A DNA stretch of 32,661 nt, from contig JAIYAV010000231.1 in assembly GCA_027488855.1 (NCBI GenBank), forward strand, positions 1 to 32,661, written 5' to 3'. Both the position numbers and the translations under genes were made by a program. The DNA is from Saprospiraceae bacterium. Its GTDB lineage: Bacteria; Bacteroidota; Bacteroidia; Chitinophagales; Saprospiraceae. Each line of letters starts with the position of its first letter. Position 1 is the stretch's first letter. The notes under the pieces are model-generated. The model saw only the letters and a program-made list of their open reading frames with translations. It made no database searches and was not told the origin of the DNA. Positions 1 to 7,978 of the stretch are shown in pieces.

Positions 1-79
1 AAGTGAAAAGTGAAAAGTGAAAAGTGAAAAGTGAAAAGTGAAAAGTGAAAAGTGAAAAGTGAAAAGTGAAAAGTGAAAA
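1..79. repeat. 7-bp tandem repeat, about 11 copies
   Basis: The unit GAAAAGT is repeated without interruption for about 11 copies, starting at the window edge, so the true length is unknown. Four copies of the reverse complement (TTTTCAC) lie at 160-187, so the two tracts can pair as arms of a hairpin with a loop of about 80 bases. A perfect short-unit array like this is prone to slippage, so copy number probably varies between isolates (inference). Confidence 0.95.
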
Positions 80-159
80 AAATACACTTCCCTTTTAACT
101 CCAAACTTTAAGCTCAGAAAAATCAATCCGAGCAGTTGAAAAACAATTGGTGTACCTGC

Positions 160-187
160 TTTTCACTTTTCACTTTTCACTTTTCAC
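160..187. repeat. 4 copies of TTTTCAC, inverted partner of the 1-79 array
   Basis: Four perfect 7-bp units, reverse-complementary to the array at 1-79. The TGA stop of the leftward CarboxypepD_reg-like gene (184-186 on the plus strand) is made from the last unit, so the repeat reaches into the coding sequence. Confidence 0.95.
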
Positions 188-834
188 TCCTTTTTTTTGA
201 AGTCCCCATTCTTCCAGGCCTTGAAGAACTTGCCCCAGGCGATTGGGCTGAAGATATTCATGGGGGGCGCTTGGCCGTAATGGTAATAGTTGCTGGCCTG
301 ACGGCGCAGGTAGAAGTCGGCGTTTTCGTCGCCGTCGAAGCGGGTGCCCGCCTCTGCTTTTTTTAGGGATTCTTTGGCGACGTTTTCAGCGGCGCGTTTT
401 TGGAGTTCGGTGGTGACGTCCATCGCCAGGAATTCCAGGCGGAAGTGATCGCGGCTAGGCCAGGGAAAAATGACTGTTTCGGGCAGGTTGACCACATCCT
501 GGGTCATGAGCTGCACCAAGGAGTAACGGTCTTCCTGTAAATCTTTAGGGATTTTGTATTCTACCGTTTCGTAACCCACCGTGGAAAAACGAATCACATC
601 ACCTTTTTCTACCACAATGGAGAAAAAACCTTTGAGGTCGGAGTAAGTACCCCGGTTTTTTCCTTTGATGAACACGTTGGTATAGGGGACTGGGAAGAGC
701 TGATCGTTGTTGCTTCCATCCAGAATCAAGCCAGAAAACTGAACCAAATTGGAATCTCGTTGCGCCTGCAATTCAACCCCCAGGCTGGTGATGCCAACCA
801 AAAACAATATCCACCAGATGCGCTTTATCATCAT
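184..834 (-). CDS. Exported CarboxypepD_reg-like domain protein
   Basis: The protein has an N-terminal hydrophobic export signal (MMIKRIWWILFLVGITSLG, ending near LQAQ). It is followed by a carboxypeptidase-regulatory-like beta-sandwich: FSGLILDGSN, PVPYTNVFIKGKNRGTYSD, LKGFFSIVVEKGDVIRFSTVGYE. In Bacteroidota such domains occur in secreted and outer-membrane proteins; alone they do not show an enzymatic role. The rest is charged and ends in a Lys-rich tail. The frame stays open upstream to 909, but the extra 25 residues are encoded partly by an AT-rich repeat-like segment and would precede the signal peptide. I therefore place the start at 834 (or the adjacent ATG at 831). The stop codon falls in a TTTTCAC repeat. 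Periplasmic or outer-membrane location is inferred. Confidence 0.8.
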   Translation of the reverse strand: MMIKRIWWILFLVGITSLGVELQAQRDSNLVQFSGLILDGSNNDQLFPVPYTNVFIKGKNRGTYSDLKGFFSIVVEKGDVIRFSTVGYETVEYKIPKDLQEDRYSLVQLMTQDVVNLPETVIFPWPSRDHFRLEFLAMDVTTELQKRAAENVAKESLKKAEAGTRFDGDENADFYLRRQASNYYHYGQAPPMNIFSPIAWGKFFKAWKNGDFKKKE

Positions 835-888
835 TCTGAACGATTTTCTATTAAGACCTCCCGAAAGGGGGAAAGGTTTGTTAATGGG

Positions 889-925
889 CCATAAAAAATA
901 AGTGTTCATTTTTTTTACCCCACTA
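889..925. repeat. AT-rich repeat-like segment related to the 20.3-kb hairpin
   Basis: The segment reads roughly GGGCCATAAAAAATAAGTG, then TTCATTTTTTTT, then ACCCCACTACT. The same order of features occurs at the right end of the long hairpin near 20376-20407: AAAAAT, an AAGTGATC-like octamer in the opposite sense, ATTTTT, then CCCCACTACT. It overlaps the dubious N-terminal extension of the CarboxypepD_reg-like gene. Confidence 0.5.
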
Positions 926-974
926 CTAAGACCCTGCTAATTTACAATTTTTCCAACGATTGTCCACTTATGGC

Positions 975-3029
975 TTATTTATTCGCTGGGTTTGCCCCCT
1001 TTTGAGCAAATTTCTGGGCGATCTCAGGATCAATTCGTTGCGCTTGAGCCAGGGCTTGCTGCGCTTTGGCTAAGTCACCCACTTTTTGATACGCCATTTG
1101 CAGCTCAAACCAGGCATCCGCACTTTTGGGTGCCAGATCTCTGGCCTTTTCGAAATAACCCAAAGACGCTTGTTGGTCTCCTCCAAAACTATTGGCTACC
1201 CCCAGCAGGCGCACTGTCGCGTAATCATTGGGATTCAAAGCCAAGGACTGTTGCAGGTATTGTAGCGCTTGTGTCAGATTGCCCCGTTTTTCGCCTTCCT
1301 CTTGTCCCAGCAAGCGGTAAGCCACTGCCAGGTTATTTTTGGTGTTGGCATCACTGTTGTTGAGGCTATACGAGGCGTTGAGGTATTTGACCGCTTCGGC
1401 ATATTTTTCCAAATGCAGGTAACAAGTGCCCAATAGGAAAAAACCATCTTTATAGCCTGGGTGGATTGTTACGGCTTGCAACAAATGGGTTTCCGCCTCT
1501 TGCAGCAGGGCAATACGCCCGAGTGAGTCGTCTTTGATTTTTTCCGCATCCGAAATCAACTGTCCACCTAGGGCGTTGTGCACTTTGGCGCTGTTGACCG
1601 AGGTTTTGGCATCGGTTCGAAAGAGGGTTAGGTTGTTTTTCCAGGCAAAATTTCGGACGATGGTTAATCCGCCAAAAACCAGGGCAACTGCGCCAATTCC
1701 CATCAGGAGGGTTTGGGGTCTTTGCGTTTGAGGCGCTTTTCCATAAAGCAAATTGGCCAAAAAAGCCACCAGTGCAAAACACAGTCCCACCGAGGGCATA
1801 AAGACCAAACGCTCCGACATGTTGGTACCCACGACGAGCCAAACGTTGGAAACGATGGAAAGGGTGGCCAGGTAGAACAATAGCCCATAGGCAACTGGAG
1901 ATTTTTTGCGCAAGCCCATCACCCCTACAATTCCCATACCCAAATAGAGCAGAAAACTCAATAGTGCCGCAGGTTGCCCCCAAGTCACGCGGGGGATGTG
2001 GTTGGGGTAATAGTCATGAGTCAATGGGTAAGGGAACAAAAACAACTGGATGTATTTGCCCAAGGTGTAAAACACTGTGGCCTGCCGCTCTGCTCCGCTG
2101 AAGGGGACATATTGATTGCCCTCCAGTTTGAGGAAAGGGTTGTTCATCAGTTCATTGGAGGCGGTACCAATTTGGGCATCGGTCAATACTTCGGAACGTT
2201 TTATCAAAAACGCGATAACGATCACTAAAAAAGGAGCAGTCCGCCGCAGGATTTGGGCTATTGATGCATCGGTGAAAAACCAATAAGTGAGCGGTACAAC
2301 TGCTAAAAAGGTAATGGCGTTTTCTTTGGAAAAAATCCCAATCAAAAAAGACACTGCGGCCAGTGCTTCCCAAGCCAGGTTGCCGGATCGAAAACTACGC
2401 AGCGAAAAATACAGAGCCGCTAAACTGCCCAACAAAGCCATGATTTCATCCCGTCCTTTGATGTTGGCTACTGCCTCGGTGTGCAAGGGATGCGCCACAA
2501 AAAGCAAGGCTGCCACAAAAGCCAGCCAGGAACTCAAGGTTTTGTTCCAGCGGTAGGCGAACAAACCACTCGTCAGCAGATAAAACACTAAACCCGTCAG
2601 TCCATACCACAGCACATTGAACAAATGCCCCCAAAATGGGCCTTTGCCAAAAAAGCTCAACTCCACCGCGAACATCGCCAGTGTAAAGGGGCGATAACGC
2701 CCGCCTTCCAGCAAACCTTGCTTGTCGGTTTTAAAGAAGCCATGAAAAGTATCTTTGTTAAAAATATCCGCCAGCCCGGCCCATCCCTTTTGGACGTGCA
2801 TGTTGTCGGTGATGACAATGGCGTCGTCGAGCGCAAATTGGTGCCCTAAGGTATTCGCATAAAGCAAAATGCTCAGCACCATCAGGATGATCAAATGTAG
2901 CTGAATGGGTGGATGGCCTGAATCCGCTACCGCAGGTATGGCGTTGGAACTGGGTGTAGTGCTGGGTATGTTTTTATTCGGGCTACTTTTCCCTCCTGTA
3001 TTTTTCCTTCCTTTGGGCGCTTTGCTCAT
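975..3029 (-). CDS. TMTC-like multi-spanning membrane protein with C-terminal TPRs
   Basis: This resembles the TMTC family (GT-C fold, DUF1736 plus TPR), whose animal members are ER O-mannosyltransferases. An early membrane segment is followed by the acidic pair in HQFALDDAIV, typical of GT-C enzymes. The family signature HPLHTEAVANIKGRDE comes next, then about 8-10 hydrophobic segments. The last ~170 residues are TPR-like (LLQAVTIHPGYKDGFFLLG, YLQQSLALNPNDYATVRLLG and further repeats). A TTG at 3083 would extend the frame. I choose the ATG at 3029, which gives MSKAPKGRKNTGG, a basic Ser/Pro-rich cytoplasmic leader. A glycosyltransferase using a polyprenyl-linked sugar is a family-based inference; donor and acceptor are unknown. 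No glycan genes flank it. Confidence 0.8.
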   Translation of the reverse strand: MSKAPKGRKNTGGKSSPNKNIPSTTPSSNAIPAVADSGHPPIQLHLIILMVLSILLYANTLGHQFALDDAIVITDNMHVQKGWAGLADIFNKDTFHGFFKTDKQGLLEGGRYRPFTLAMFAVELSFFGKGPFWGHLFNVLWYGLTGLVFYLLTSGLFAYRWNKTLSSWLAFVAALLFVAHPLHTEAVANIKGRDEIMALLGSLAALYFSLRSFRSGNLAWEALAAVSFLIGIFSKENAITFLAVVPLTYWFFTDASIAQILRRTAPFLVIVIAFLIKRSEVLTDAQIGTASNELMNNPFLKLEGNQYVPFSGAERQATVFYTLGKYIQLFLFPYPLTHDYYPNHIPRVTWGQPAALLSFLLYLGMGIVGVMGLRKKSPVAYGLLFYLATLSIVSNVWLVVGTNMSERLVFMPSVGLCFALVAFLANLLYGKAPQTQRPQTLLMGIGAVALVFGGLTIVRNFAWKNNLTLFRTDAKTSVNSAKVHNALGGQLISDAEKIKDDSLGRIALLQEAETHLLQAVTIHPGYKDGFFLLGTCYLHLEKYAEAVKYLNASYSLNNSDANTKNNLAVAYRLLGQEEGEKRGNLTQALQYLQQSLALNPNDYATVRLLGVANSFGGDQQASLGYFEKARDLAPKSADAWFELQMAYQKVGDLAKAQQALAQAQRIDPEIAQKFAQKGANPANK

Positions 3030-3383
3030 GGCAGACGATTGATTTTGAATGCCCGAAGTTAGAGAATATTGCGCCGCACACAAAATACTGCGTACACAAG
3101 CTTGCCAAAAGGCGGAAACTTTTGGAAACTGTTCTTAAATTTTAAACGCAACGCTCATGAATTGCCTCCAGCTTTAGCTGGTGGGTAAGCAGTGAAGCTA
3201 GTTTTGGGGCTTTAGCCCCATTTGCAAAATTGACATTGGGCTAAAGCCCATTCAAGACCCGGCCTCCGAACCACCAGCTGAAGCTGGAGGCAATTCATGA
3301 GCGTTGTATCTGAGGGACAGTATTCTAGGTCTCGTGAAATTTTTTTTCAAAAGCTTCAATAGTTTTTTTGAAAAAGAGCACCT
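3030..3383. other. Gene-free interval upstream of the TMTC-like gene
   Basis: About 350 bases without a convincing gene. The centre is the double hairpin at 3149-3306. The part nearest the TMTC-like gene would hold its leader, but I see no clear TAnnTTTG box there. Confidence 0.7.
3149..3306. repeat. Long REP-like double hairpin (36-bp arms, nested inner stem)
   Basis: The outer arms at 3149-3184 and 3271-3306 match at 35 of 36 positions (left arm begins CAACGCTCATGAATTGCC). Inside are a GGGGCTTTAGCCCC palindrome at 3206-3219 and a second GGGCTAAAGCCC at 3238-3249, which can also pair with each other. The outer arm contains its own small palindrome (CCAGCTTTAGCTGG). Such palindromes with short GC-rich stems resemble REP sequences mobilised by REP-associated tyrosine transposases; no transposase is present here. 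The element fills most of the gap between two leftward genes. Confidence 0.85.
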
Positions 3384-3809
3384 TCAATATTGCCCCGGAC
3401 AAGCCCGATAACGCCTCCGCCAGGCCATTTGCCAAAACAATAATCGAATCCAGCGGATCAACCAAATGATTGGATGCAGCAAAACAATAGAAATTTCCAC
3501 CAACAATAGAAAAGCCAACAGAATGGCCATAAATTGAGTCTGATCATTGCGAGATAGGAAAATATGGCCCGTATATCCGGTGAGGATCAATACCAGAGTG
3601 AATACCGTCCAGACGCTTTCGCGCCCGATTTTGATGGGTGCAAACACTTTGACCGGATGGTGATAAGTCTTCAGTTTGGGTCGGTCACGGTTCTTTTTCT
3701 GCTGAAAAACGCTGTGTTCGATCGTTGTAGAGCAGGCAATGCTCGCCATCAAGCGTTGGTTAATTCCTAAAAAGCAGACTAGGCTTAGTGTTAAAAATAA
3801 GGGTTTCAT
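3384..3809 (-). CDS. Small membrane protein of unknown function
   Basis: I do not recognise the family. It has an N-terminal hydrophobic segment (MKPLFLTLSLVCFLGI) that may be a signal peptide, then a basic linker rich in Lys/Arg (KKNRDRPKLKTYHH). Two further hydrophobic stretches follow, around residues 64-85 (SVWTVFTLVLILTGYTGHIF) and 93-125 (MAILLAFLLLVEISIVLLHP onward), and it ends in a basic tail (WRRRYRACPGQY). The ATG at 3809 directly precedes the signal-like segment. It is separated from its neighbours by gaps of about 290-350 bases on both sides, so it is probably transcribed alone. Coding potential rests on reading frame and membrane pattern only. Confidence 0.55.
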   Translation of the reverse strand: MKPLFLTLSLVCFLGINQRLMASIACSTTIEHSVFQQKKNRDRPKLKTYHHPVKVFAPIKIGRESVWTVFTLVLILTGYTGHIFLSRNDQTQFMAILLAFLLLVEISIVLLHPIIWLIRWIRLLFWQMAWRRRYRACPGQY

Positions 3810-3996
3810 GGTGAGGATTTAGTCTTAAAACCTCATTTTCAAGGGCCTCATTATGATTCACCTTTATTTTAACGCAATTATTTTGTGGCGAATTTTCAAC
3901 GTTTTTTTGAGCTCCTTACTGATCGACCCCTAGTCTAAAAAGACATTCATTTTTTTATTGAATGAAAACAATATCACAAAGTTGTAAGAATATCCC

Positions 3997-4004
3997 TAAT
4001 TTTG
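3997..4004 (+). promoter_or_regulatory. Candidate -7 box of the CNNM-family gene
   Basis: TAATTTTG fits the Bacteroidota -7 consensus TAnnTTTG and lies about 94 bases before the ATG at 4098. No well-spaced TTG -33 box is obvious. Confidence 0.45.
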
Positions 4005-4023
4005 TAGCTAAATCATCTCAAGG

Positions 4024-4077
4024 AAAGTAGCAATAGTACGGCTCACACTAAAATCATCCGAGGAGTCTGGCTACTTT
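4024..4077 (+). promoter_or_regulatory. Inverted repeat in the leader of the CNNM-family gene
   Basis: AAAGTAGC at 4024-4031 is perfectly inverted as GCTACTTT at 4070-4077. It would close a stem around a 38-base loop in the predicted 5' leader, about 20 bases before the start codon. It matches no riboswitch class I recognise. Confidence 0.35.
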
Positions 4078-4097
4078 ATCTTGTTATAACGATCAAA

Positions 4098-5414
4098 ATG
4101 GGGCCTGAGATATTACTCACACTTTGTTTAGTTTTATTAAACGGATTCTTCGTTGCGGCGGAATTTGCCATCGTCAAAGTCCGCATCTCTCAAATTCAAG
4201 TCAAGGCAGCAAACAGTTTTACTGGACGGATTGCGGAAAGTGTAGTCAGCAATTTGGACGGCTATTTGGCAGCAACCCAATTAGGCATCACGCTGGCCAG
4301 TTTGGGCTTAGGCTGGATTGGCGAAGATGTCATGACCAAATTGATTTTGGCGGCCATGGAGGGCCTTCAAATACAAGTAGACGAAGCGCTGGCGCACCGC
4401 ATTGCGCTACCGATCGCCTTTAGTGTCATTACCGTATTGCACATTGTTTTTGGAGAATTGGCACCCAAATCCCTGGCCATTCGGTTCCCAACATCCACCA
4501 CTTTGTATACCTCAGTGCCACTCAAGGTTTTTTACTTTGTGTTTCGGCCATTCATATACATCCTGAATGGTTTTGCCAATTTCATCCTGCGGATGATTGG
4601 CATTCAGCCAGTACCACACGCTGAAATCCACTCAGAAGACGAGCTCAAACTCATCATCGCCGAGAGTGCCGAAGGGGGCGCGATTCGTGCTTCCGAACGG
4701 GAGCTGATCCAAAATGTATTTGACTTTGATGACCGTACCGTGCGCCAAGTGCTCAAGCCCCGCAACCAAATTGCAGCCATCAACGTGGCCATGCCCATCG
4801 ATGATGCAATTGATTACGCGATCCAGGAAGGATACTCGCGATACCCGGTGTATGAAGGGAGCATGGACAACATCATTGGGTTTATTTTGACCAAAGACCT
4901 CTTGGCCACGCTGCGCACTCAACACCGCCAGGTCGATTTTCGCAGCATGATCCGCGAATTGTTGTTCATTTCGTCCAGCAAAAAAATAAGTCAGGTGCTC
5001 CGCCAGTTTCAGGAGCAAAAAAATCAAATGGCCATTGTGGTCAATGAATTTGGCGGCATGGTGGGTTTGGTGACCCTGGAAGACATCATCGAAGAGCTGG
5101 TCGGCGACATTCAGGATGAAACGGATACCGAGATGCCCATTGTGGAGAAAGTATCTGATAAAATTTTCCGCATCCAGGCGCAACATCCGCTTGATGAAAT
5201 CAATGCATTTTTGCCCACGCCACTACCCGAAAGTGAGTCCTACATCACCCTGGCGGGTTTGATCATGGAGCACAGTGAAGAACTTCCGGAAGAAGGACAA
5301 GAATTGATCATTCACCCCTATCAGGTGCGGATTATCCATATGGTACAGAATAGCCCTTCAGTCATTGAAATGTTGGCGTTGGATGTGCCATCGAGGGATG
5401 GGGATGACAATTAG
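4098..5414 (+). CDS. CNNM/CorC-type membrane protein with CBS pair (hemolysin-like)
   Basis: The domain order is that of the CNNM/CorB/YrkA family. An N-terminal DUF21 membrane domain spans residues ~1-180 (NGFFVAAEFAIVKVRISQI, and the conserved IVFGELAPKSLAIRFP). A CBS pair follows at ~205-335 (DFDDRTVRQVLKPRNQI; VNEFGGMVGLVTLEDIIEEL). The C-terminal CorC_HlyC domain at ~345-430 includes ITLAGLIMEHSEELPEEGQ. Members act in magnesium or cobalt efflux and resistance; the historical 'hemolysin' label should not be read as toxin activity. Length (438 residues) is normal. It is convergent with ddl and shares the hairpin terminator at 5442-5482. Confidence 0.93.
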   Translation: MGPEILLTLCLVLLNGFFVAAEFAIVKVRISQIQVKAANSFTGRIAESVVSNLDGYLAATQLGITLASLGLGWIGEDVMTKLILAAMEGLQIQVDEALAHRIALPIAFSVITVLHIVFGELAPKSLAIRFPTSTTLYTSVPLKVFYFVFRPFIYILNGFANFILRMIGIQPVPHAEIHSEDELKLIIAESAEGGAIRASERELIQNVFDFDDRTVRQVLKPRNQIAAINVAMPIDDAIDYAIQEGYSRYPVYEGSMDNIIGFILTKDLLATLRTQHRQVDFRSMIRELLFISSSKKISQVLRQFQEQKNQMAIVVNEFGGMVGLVTLEDIIEELVGDIQDETDTEMPIVEKVSDKIFRIQAQHPLDEINAFLPTPLPESESYITLAGLIMEHSEELPEEGQELIIHPYQVRIIHMVQNSPSVIEMLALDVPSRDGDDN

Positions 5415-5441
5415 AAGGATAAGTACTTTTGACTTTCCTAT

Positions 5442-5482
5442 AAAAGCCTGCTCGTTTGAGTTTTCAACGAGCAGGCTTTTTT
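5442..5482 (+). terminator. Intrinsic terminator between convergent genes
   Basis: AAAAGCCTGCTCGTT at 5442-5456 pairs with AACGAGCAGGCTTTT at 5466-5480 and is followed by a T-run. The A-run on the left flank makes it potentially bidirectional, serving both the CNNM-family gene and ddl. Confidence 0.9.
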
Positions 5483-5509
5483 CATTTAGCTATGAGTCCT
5501 ATTGACAAA

Positions 5510-6472
5510 TCAACGCGCCAGCGCCTCATCCACCGCTGCATCCAACAACTCCGTAATCGTCCACCCATACGCCCGTGCCTGTTGCGGCACGATACTCTGC
5601 TCGGACATACCCGGAATCGTATTGGCTTCCAGAAAAAAGAAAGTATCGCCCACTTGAATGTAATCGAAGCGGCAGATGCCCCGGCATCCCAGGGCTTCGT
5701 AAATCAGTTTGGTTTGGCTCTGTACCAGCGCAGTTTGTTCAGCCGAAAGCCGAGCTGGAGTGATCTCCTGGCTTTGGTTTTCGTATTTGGCTTTGAAGTC
5801 AAAAAACTCATTGTGGGGGACAATTTCAGTGATGGGCAATACCACAATTTCGCCATCGCGGCGCAAAACGCCGTTGGAAAATTCATTTCCCTTCAAAAAG
5901 CCTTCCACTACTACCTCGTCATCGTACTCAAAGGCATGGTCAATGGCTCCGGCCAATTGATCGGGCGCATTTACCTTGGAGGCACCGTAGCTACTGCCGT
6001 TTTTATTGGGTTTCACAAAAACCGGGATGCCCAGAGCCTCAAGTTCAGCCCAATTGATGGACTCGCCCTTGCGCAATACCTTAGAAGGAGCCATGGGGAT
6101 ATTGTGGCTGCACAAAAAATCTTTACAAGCTTGTTTGTTAAAAGTAATGGCGCTGGCCATCACGTCGCAACCCGTGTAAGGAATCCCCAACACCTCGAAG
6201 TAACCCTGCAAACAACCATCTTCAGCCGGGTGTCCGTGCAACATTTGGTAGACCAAATCGAATTTGATGGCTCCATTCGGAGTAGGCAAAGTGAAGTCGT
6301 TGAGATTGACTACAGCCCCGGTCTGCTGCTCACTAAATACGGTACCATTTAATTCGATCACGTACTTTTCGTACTTCAGATCATCGAGGTGTTTGAATAC
6401 CGTTTGGGCACTTTTGAGGGAGACACTACGTTCGGCGACATTGCCGCCAGTGAGGATGGCTACTTTTAGCAT
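5510..6472 (-). CDS. ddl: D-alanine--D-alanine ligase
   Basis: This ATP-grasp enzyme joins two D-alanines for the peptidoglycan pentapeptide in the cytoplasm. Visible signatures are the N-terminal TGGNVAERSVSLKSA, the substrate loop LHGHPAEDGCLQGYFEVLGI, and the ATP-grasp lysine region PVFVKPNKNGSSYGASKV. The C-terminal metal-binding segment reads FFFLEANTIPGMSEQSIVP. At 320 residues it is complete. The ATG at 6472 begins the first beta-strand (MLKVAILTGG), as expected. It lies downstream of glyA on the same strand, 122 bases away, with a long hairpin in the gap; whether transcription reads through is unknown. Confidence 0.97.
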   Translation of the reverse strand: MLKVAILTGGNVAERSVSLKSAQTVFKHLDDLKYEKYVIELNGTVFSEQQTGAVVNLNDFTLPTPNGAIKFDLVYQMLHGHPAEDGCLQGYFEVLGIPYTGCDVMASAITFNKQACKDFLCSHNIPMAPSKVLRKGESINWAELEALGIPVFVKPNKNGSSYGASKVNAPDQLAGAIDHAFEYDDEVVVEGFLKGNEFSNGVLRRDGEIVVLPITEIVPHNEFFDFKAKYENQSQEITPARLSAEQTALVQSQTKLIYEALGCRGICRFDYIQVGDTFFFLEANTIPGMSEQSIVPQQARAYGWTITELLDAAVDEALAR

Positions 6473-6490
6473 GTTTTTTGGGTTCGGGAT

Positions 6491-6587
6491 TTTGGAGGCT
6501 TGAATAAGCAGCTCAACTCCTCAACTGGCACTTCGACTTCGCTTAGTGACCAGCTGAGGAGTTGAGCTGCTTATTCAAGTCTCCAAA
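6491..6587. repeat. Long inverted repeat between glyA and ddl
   Basis: The 38-base arms at 6491-6528 and 6550-6587 match at 36 of 38 positions; both differences become G-U pairs in RNA. The arms carry CTCAACTC-type units (AGCTCAACTCCTCAACTGG) like those in the 10.8-kb and 26.4-kb elements. The loop is 21 bases. No T-run follows on either strand, so it does not look like a classical intrinsic terminator. Confidence 0.9.
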
Positions 6588-6594
6588 ACGAATA

Positions 6595-7881
6595 TTAAGC
6601 AATCACACCTTGCTCAGCGTACAATGGGAAATTCTCCATGTAGGCATTGATCTCATTGCGGGTAGCCCGAATGAGTGATTCGTTTTTATAGTCAGTCAAA
6701 ATCGCGTCGATCCAATCGATGACTTTTAAACAGTCTGCTTCTTTGAAGCCACGAGTGGTGATGGCCGCTGTACCTACCCGGATTCCGGAGGTGACCATTG
6801 GCGATTGGGTATCGAAAGGCACCATGTTTTTGTTCACCGTAATGTCGGCGCGAACCAGTGCGTTTTCGGCATCTTTACCGGTTACGTTTTTAGCACGCAA
6901 ATCCAGCAACATCAAGTGGTTGTCGGTACCACCAGAAATGACTTTGTAGCCTTTTTGAACAAAGGCATCGGCCATAACCTGAGCATTTTTCATCACTTGT
7001 TGGCCATATTCTTTAAACTCGGGCTGGAGTGCTTCCTGAAAAGCAATGGCTTTGGCCGCAATGACGTGCTCCAATGGGCCTCCCTGCATTCCGGGGAATA
7101 CACCGCTGTTCAGAATGGCCGACATTTTGATTTTTTCACCCTTTTGAGTCGTACGCCCCCAAGGGTTATCAAAGTTTTTACCCATCATGATGATCCCGCC
7201 GCGTGGACCACGCAGGGTTTTGTGGGTAGTAGAAGTAACGATGTGGCAATGATCCATCGGGTTGTTCAACAAACCTGCTGCGATCAATCCTGCTGGGTGT
7301 GCGATATCTGCCAGCAACAAGGCACCTACCTTGTCAGCGATCGCGCGGAAGCGGGCATAATCCCAGTCCCGAGCATAAGCAGAGGCACCACATACAATCA
7401 GCTTAGGTTGTACTTCCAGGGCGGTAGCTTCTACCTTGTCCATGTCGATCAAACCCGTTTCTTGCTCTACGCCATAAAAATGCGCCGCGTATACCTTGCC
7501 AGAATAATTGACCGGAGAACCGTGCGAAAGGTGACCGCCATGGGCCAAGTTGAAACCTAAAACCCGATCTCCCGGGCTCAAACAAGCCAAAAACACTGCT
7601 GCGTTGGCTTGTGCACCGGAGTGGGGCTGCACGTTGGCATATTCGGCACCAAACAAAGTGCACAAACGGTCGATGGCAATTTGTTCAATTTTGTCCACCA
7701 CTTCACAACCGCCGTAGTAACGCTTACCGGGGTAACCTTCGGCGTACTTATTGGTCAAACAAGTGCCCATGGCATCCAACACCGCCTGGCTGGTGAAGTT
7801 TTCGGAGGCAATTAACTCTATGCCTTTCCGCTGGCGATCCAACTCGTCATGAATCAAATCAAAAATTACCGTATCCTTCAT
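6595..7881 (-). CDS. glyA: Serine hydroxymethyltransferase
   Basis: This PLP enzyme interconverts serine and glycine and charges tetrahydrofolate with a one-carbon unit. The PLP lysine is K221 in [14 protein letters not shown]. Other hallmarks are [37 protein letters not shown] and [12 protein letters not shown]. Length (428 residues) is normal for the bacterial enzyme. The ATG at 7881 gives the usual short N-terminus. It probably has its own promoter in the divergent gap shared with the phosphoesterase gene. Confidence 0.98.
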   Translation of the reverse strand: MKDTVIFDLIHDELDRQRKGIELIASENFTSQAVLDAMGTCLTNKYAEGYPGKRYYGGCEVVDKIEQIAIDRLCTLFGAEYANVQPHSGAQANAAVFLACLSPGDRVLGFNLAHGGHLSHGSPVNYSGKVYAAHFYGVEQETGLIDMDKVEATALEVQPKLIVCGASAYARDWDYARFRAIADKVGALLLADIAHPAGLIAAGLLNNPMDHCHIVTSTTHKTLRGPRGGIIMMGKNFDNPWGRTTQKGEKIKMSAILNSGVFPGMQGGPLEHVIAAKAIAFQEALQPEFKEYGQQVMKNAQVMADAFVQKGYKVISGGTDNHLMLLDLRAKNVTGKDAENALVRADITVNKNMVPFDTQSPMVTSGIRVGTAAITTRGFKEADCLKVIDWIDAILTDYKNESLIRATRNEINAYMENFPLYAEQGVIA

Positions 7882-7915
7882 GGTACAATATATTGTCGCT
7901 TTGAATATTCAGCCG

Positions 7916-7923
7916 CAAAAGTA
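7916..7923 (-). promoter_or_regulatory. Candidate -7 box of glyA
   Basis: On the minus strand the sequence reads TACTTTTG, a full match to TAnnTTTG, 35-42 bases upstream of the glyA ATG in a divergent gap. A -33 TTG is not clear. Confidence 0.55.
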
Positions 7924-7978
7924 CAATATCTTCGCTTTTGATTGCGATGAAATGTAGTGCAGATTTAAATTATTGTTT

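Noticed and set aside
1..79. CRISPR array
   Set aside because: The repeats are 7 bp and directly adjacent with no spacers; no cas genes are present.
4098..5414. Hemolysin or toxin
   Set aside because: The DUF21-CBS-CorC_HlyC order is that of ion-transport-related CNNM proteins; the hemolysin name is historical.
5456..6352. 298-codon open frame on the plus strand
   Set aside because: It is antisense to ddl, whose motifs are unmistakable; the plus-strand translation has no family resemblance.
6805..7560. 251-codon open frame on the plus strand
   Set aside because: Antisense to glyA, which has all SHMT motifs on the other strand.
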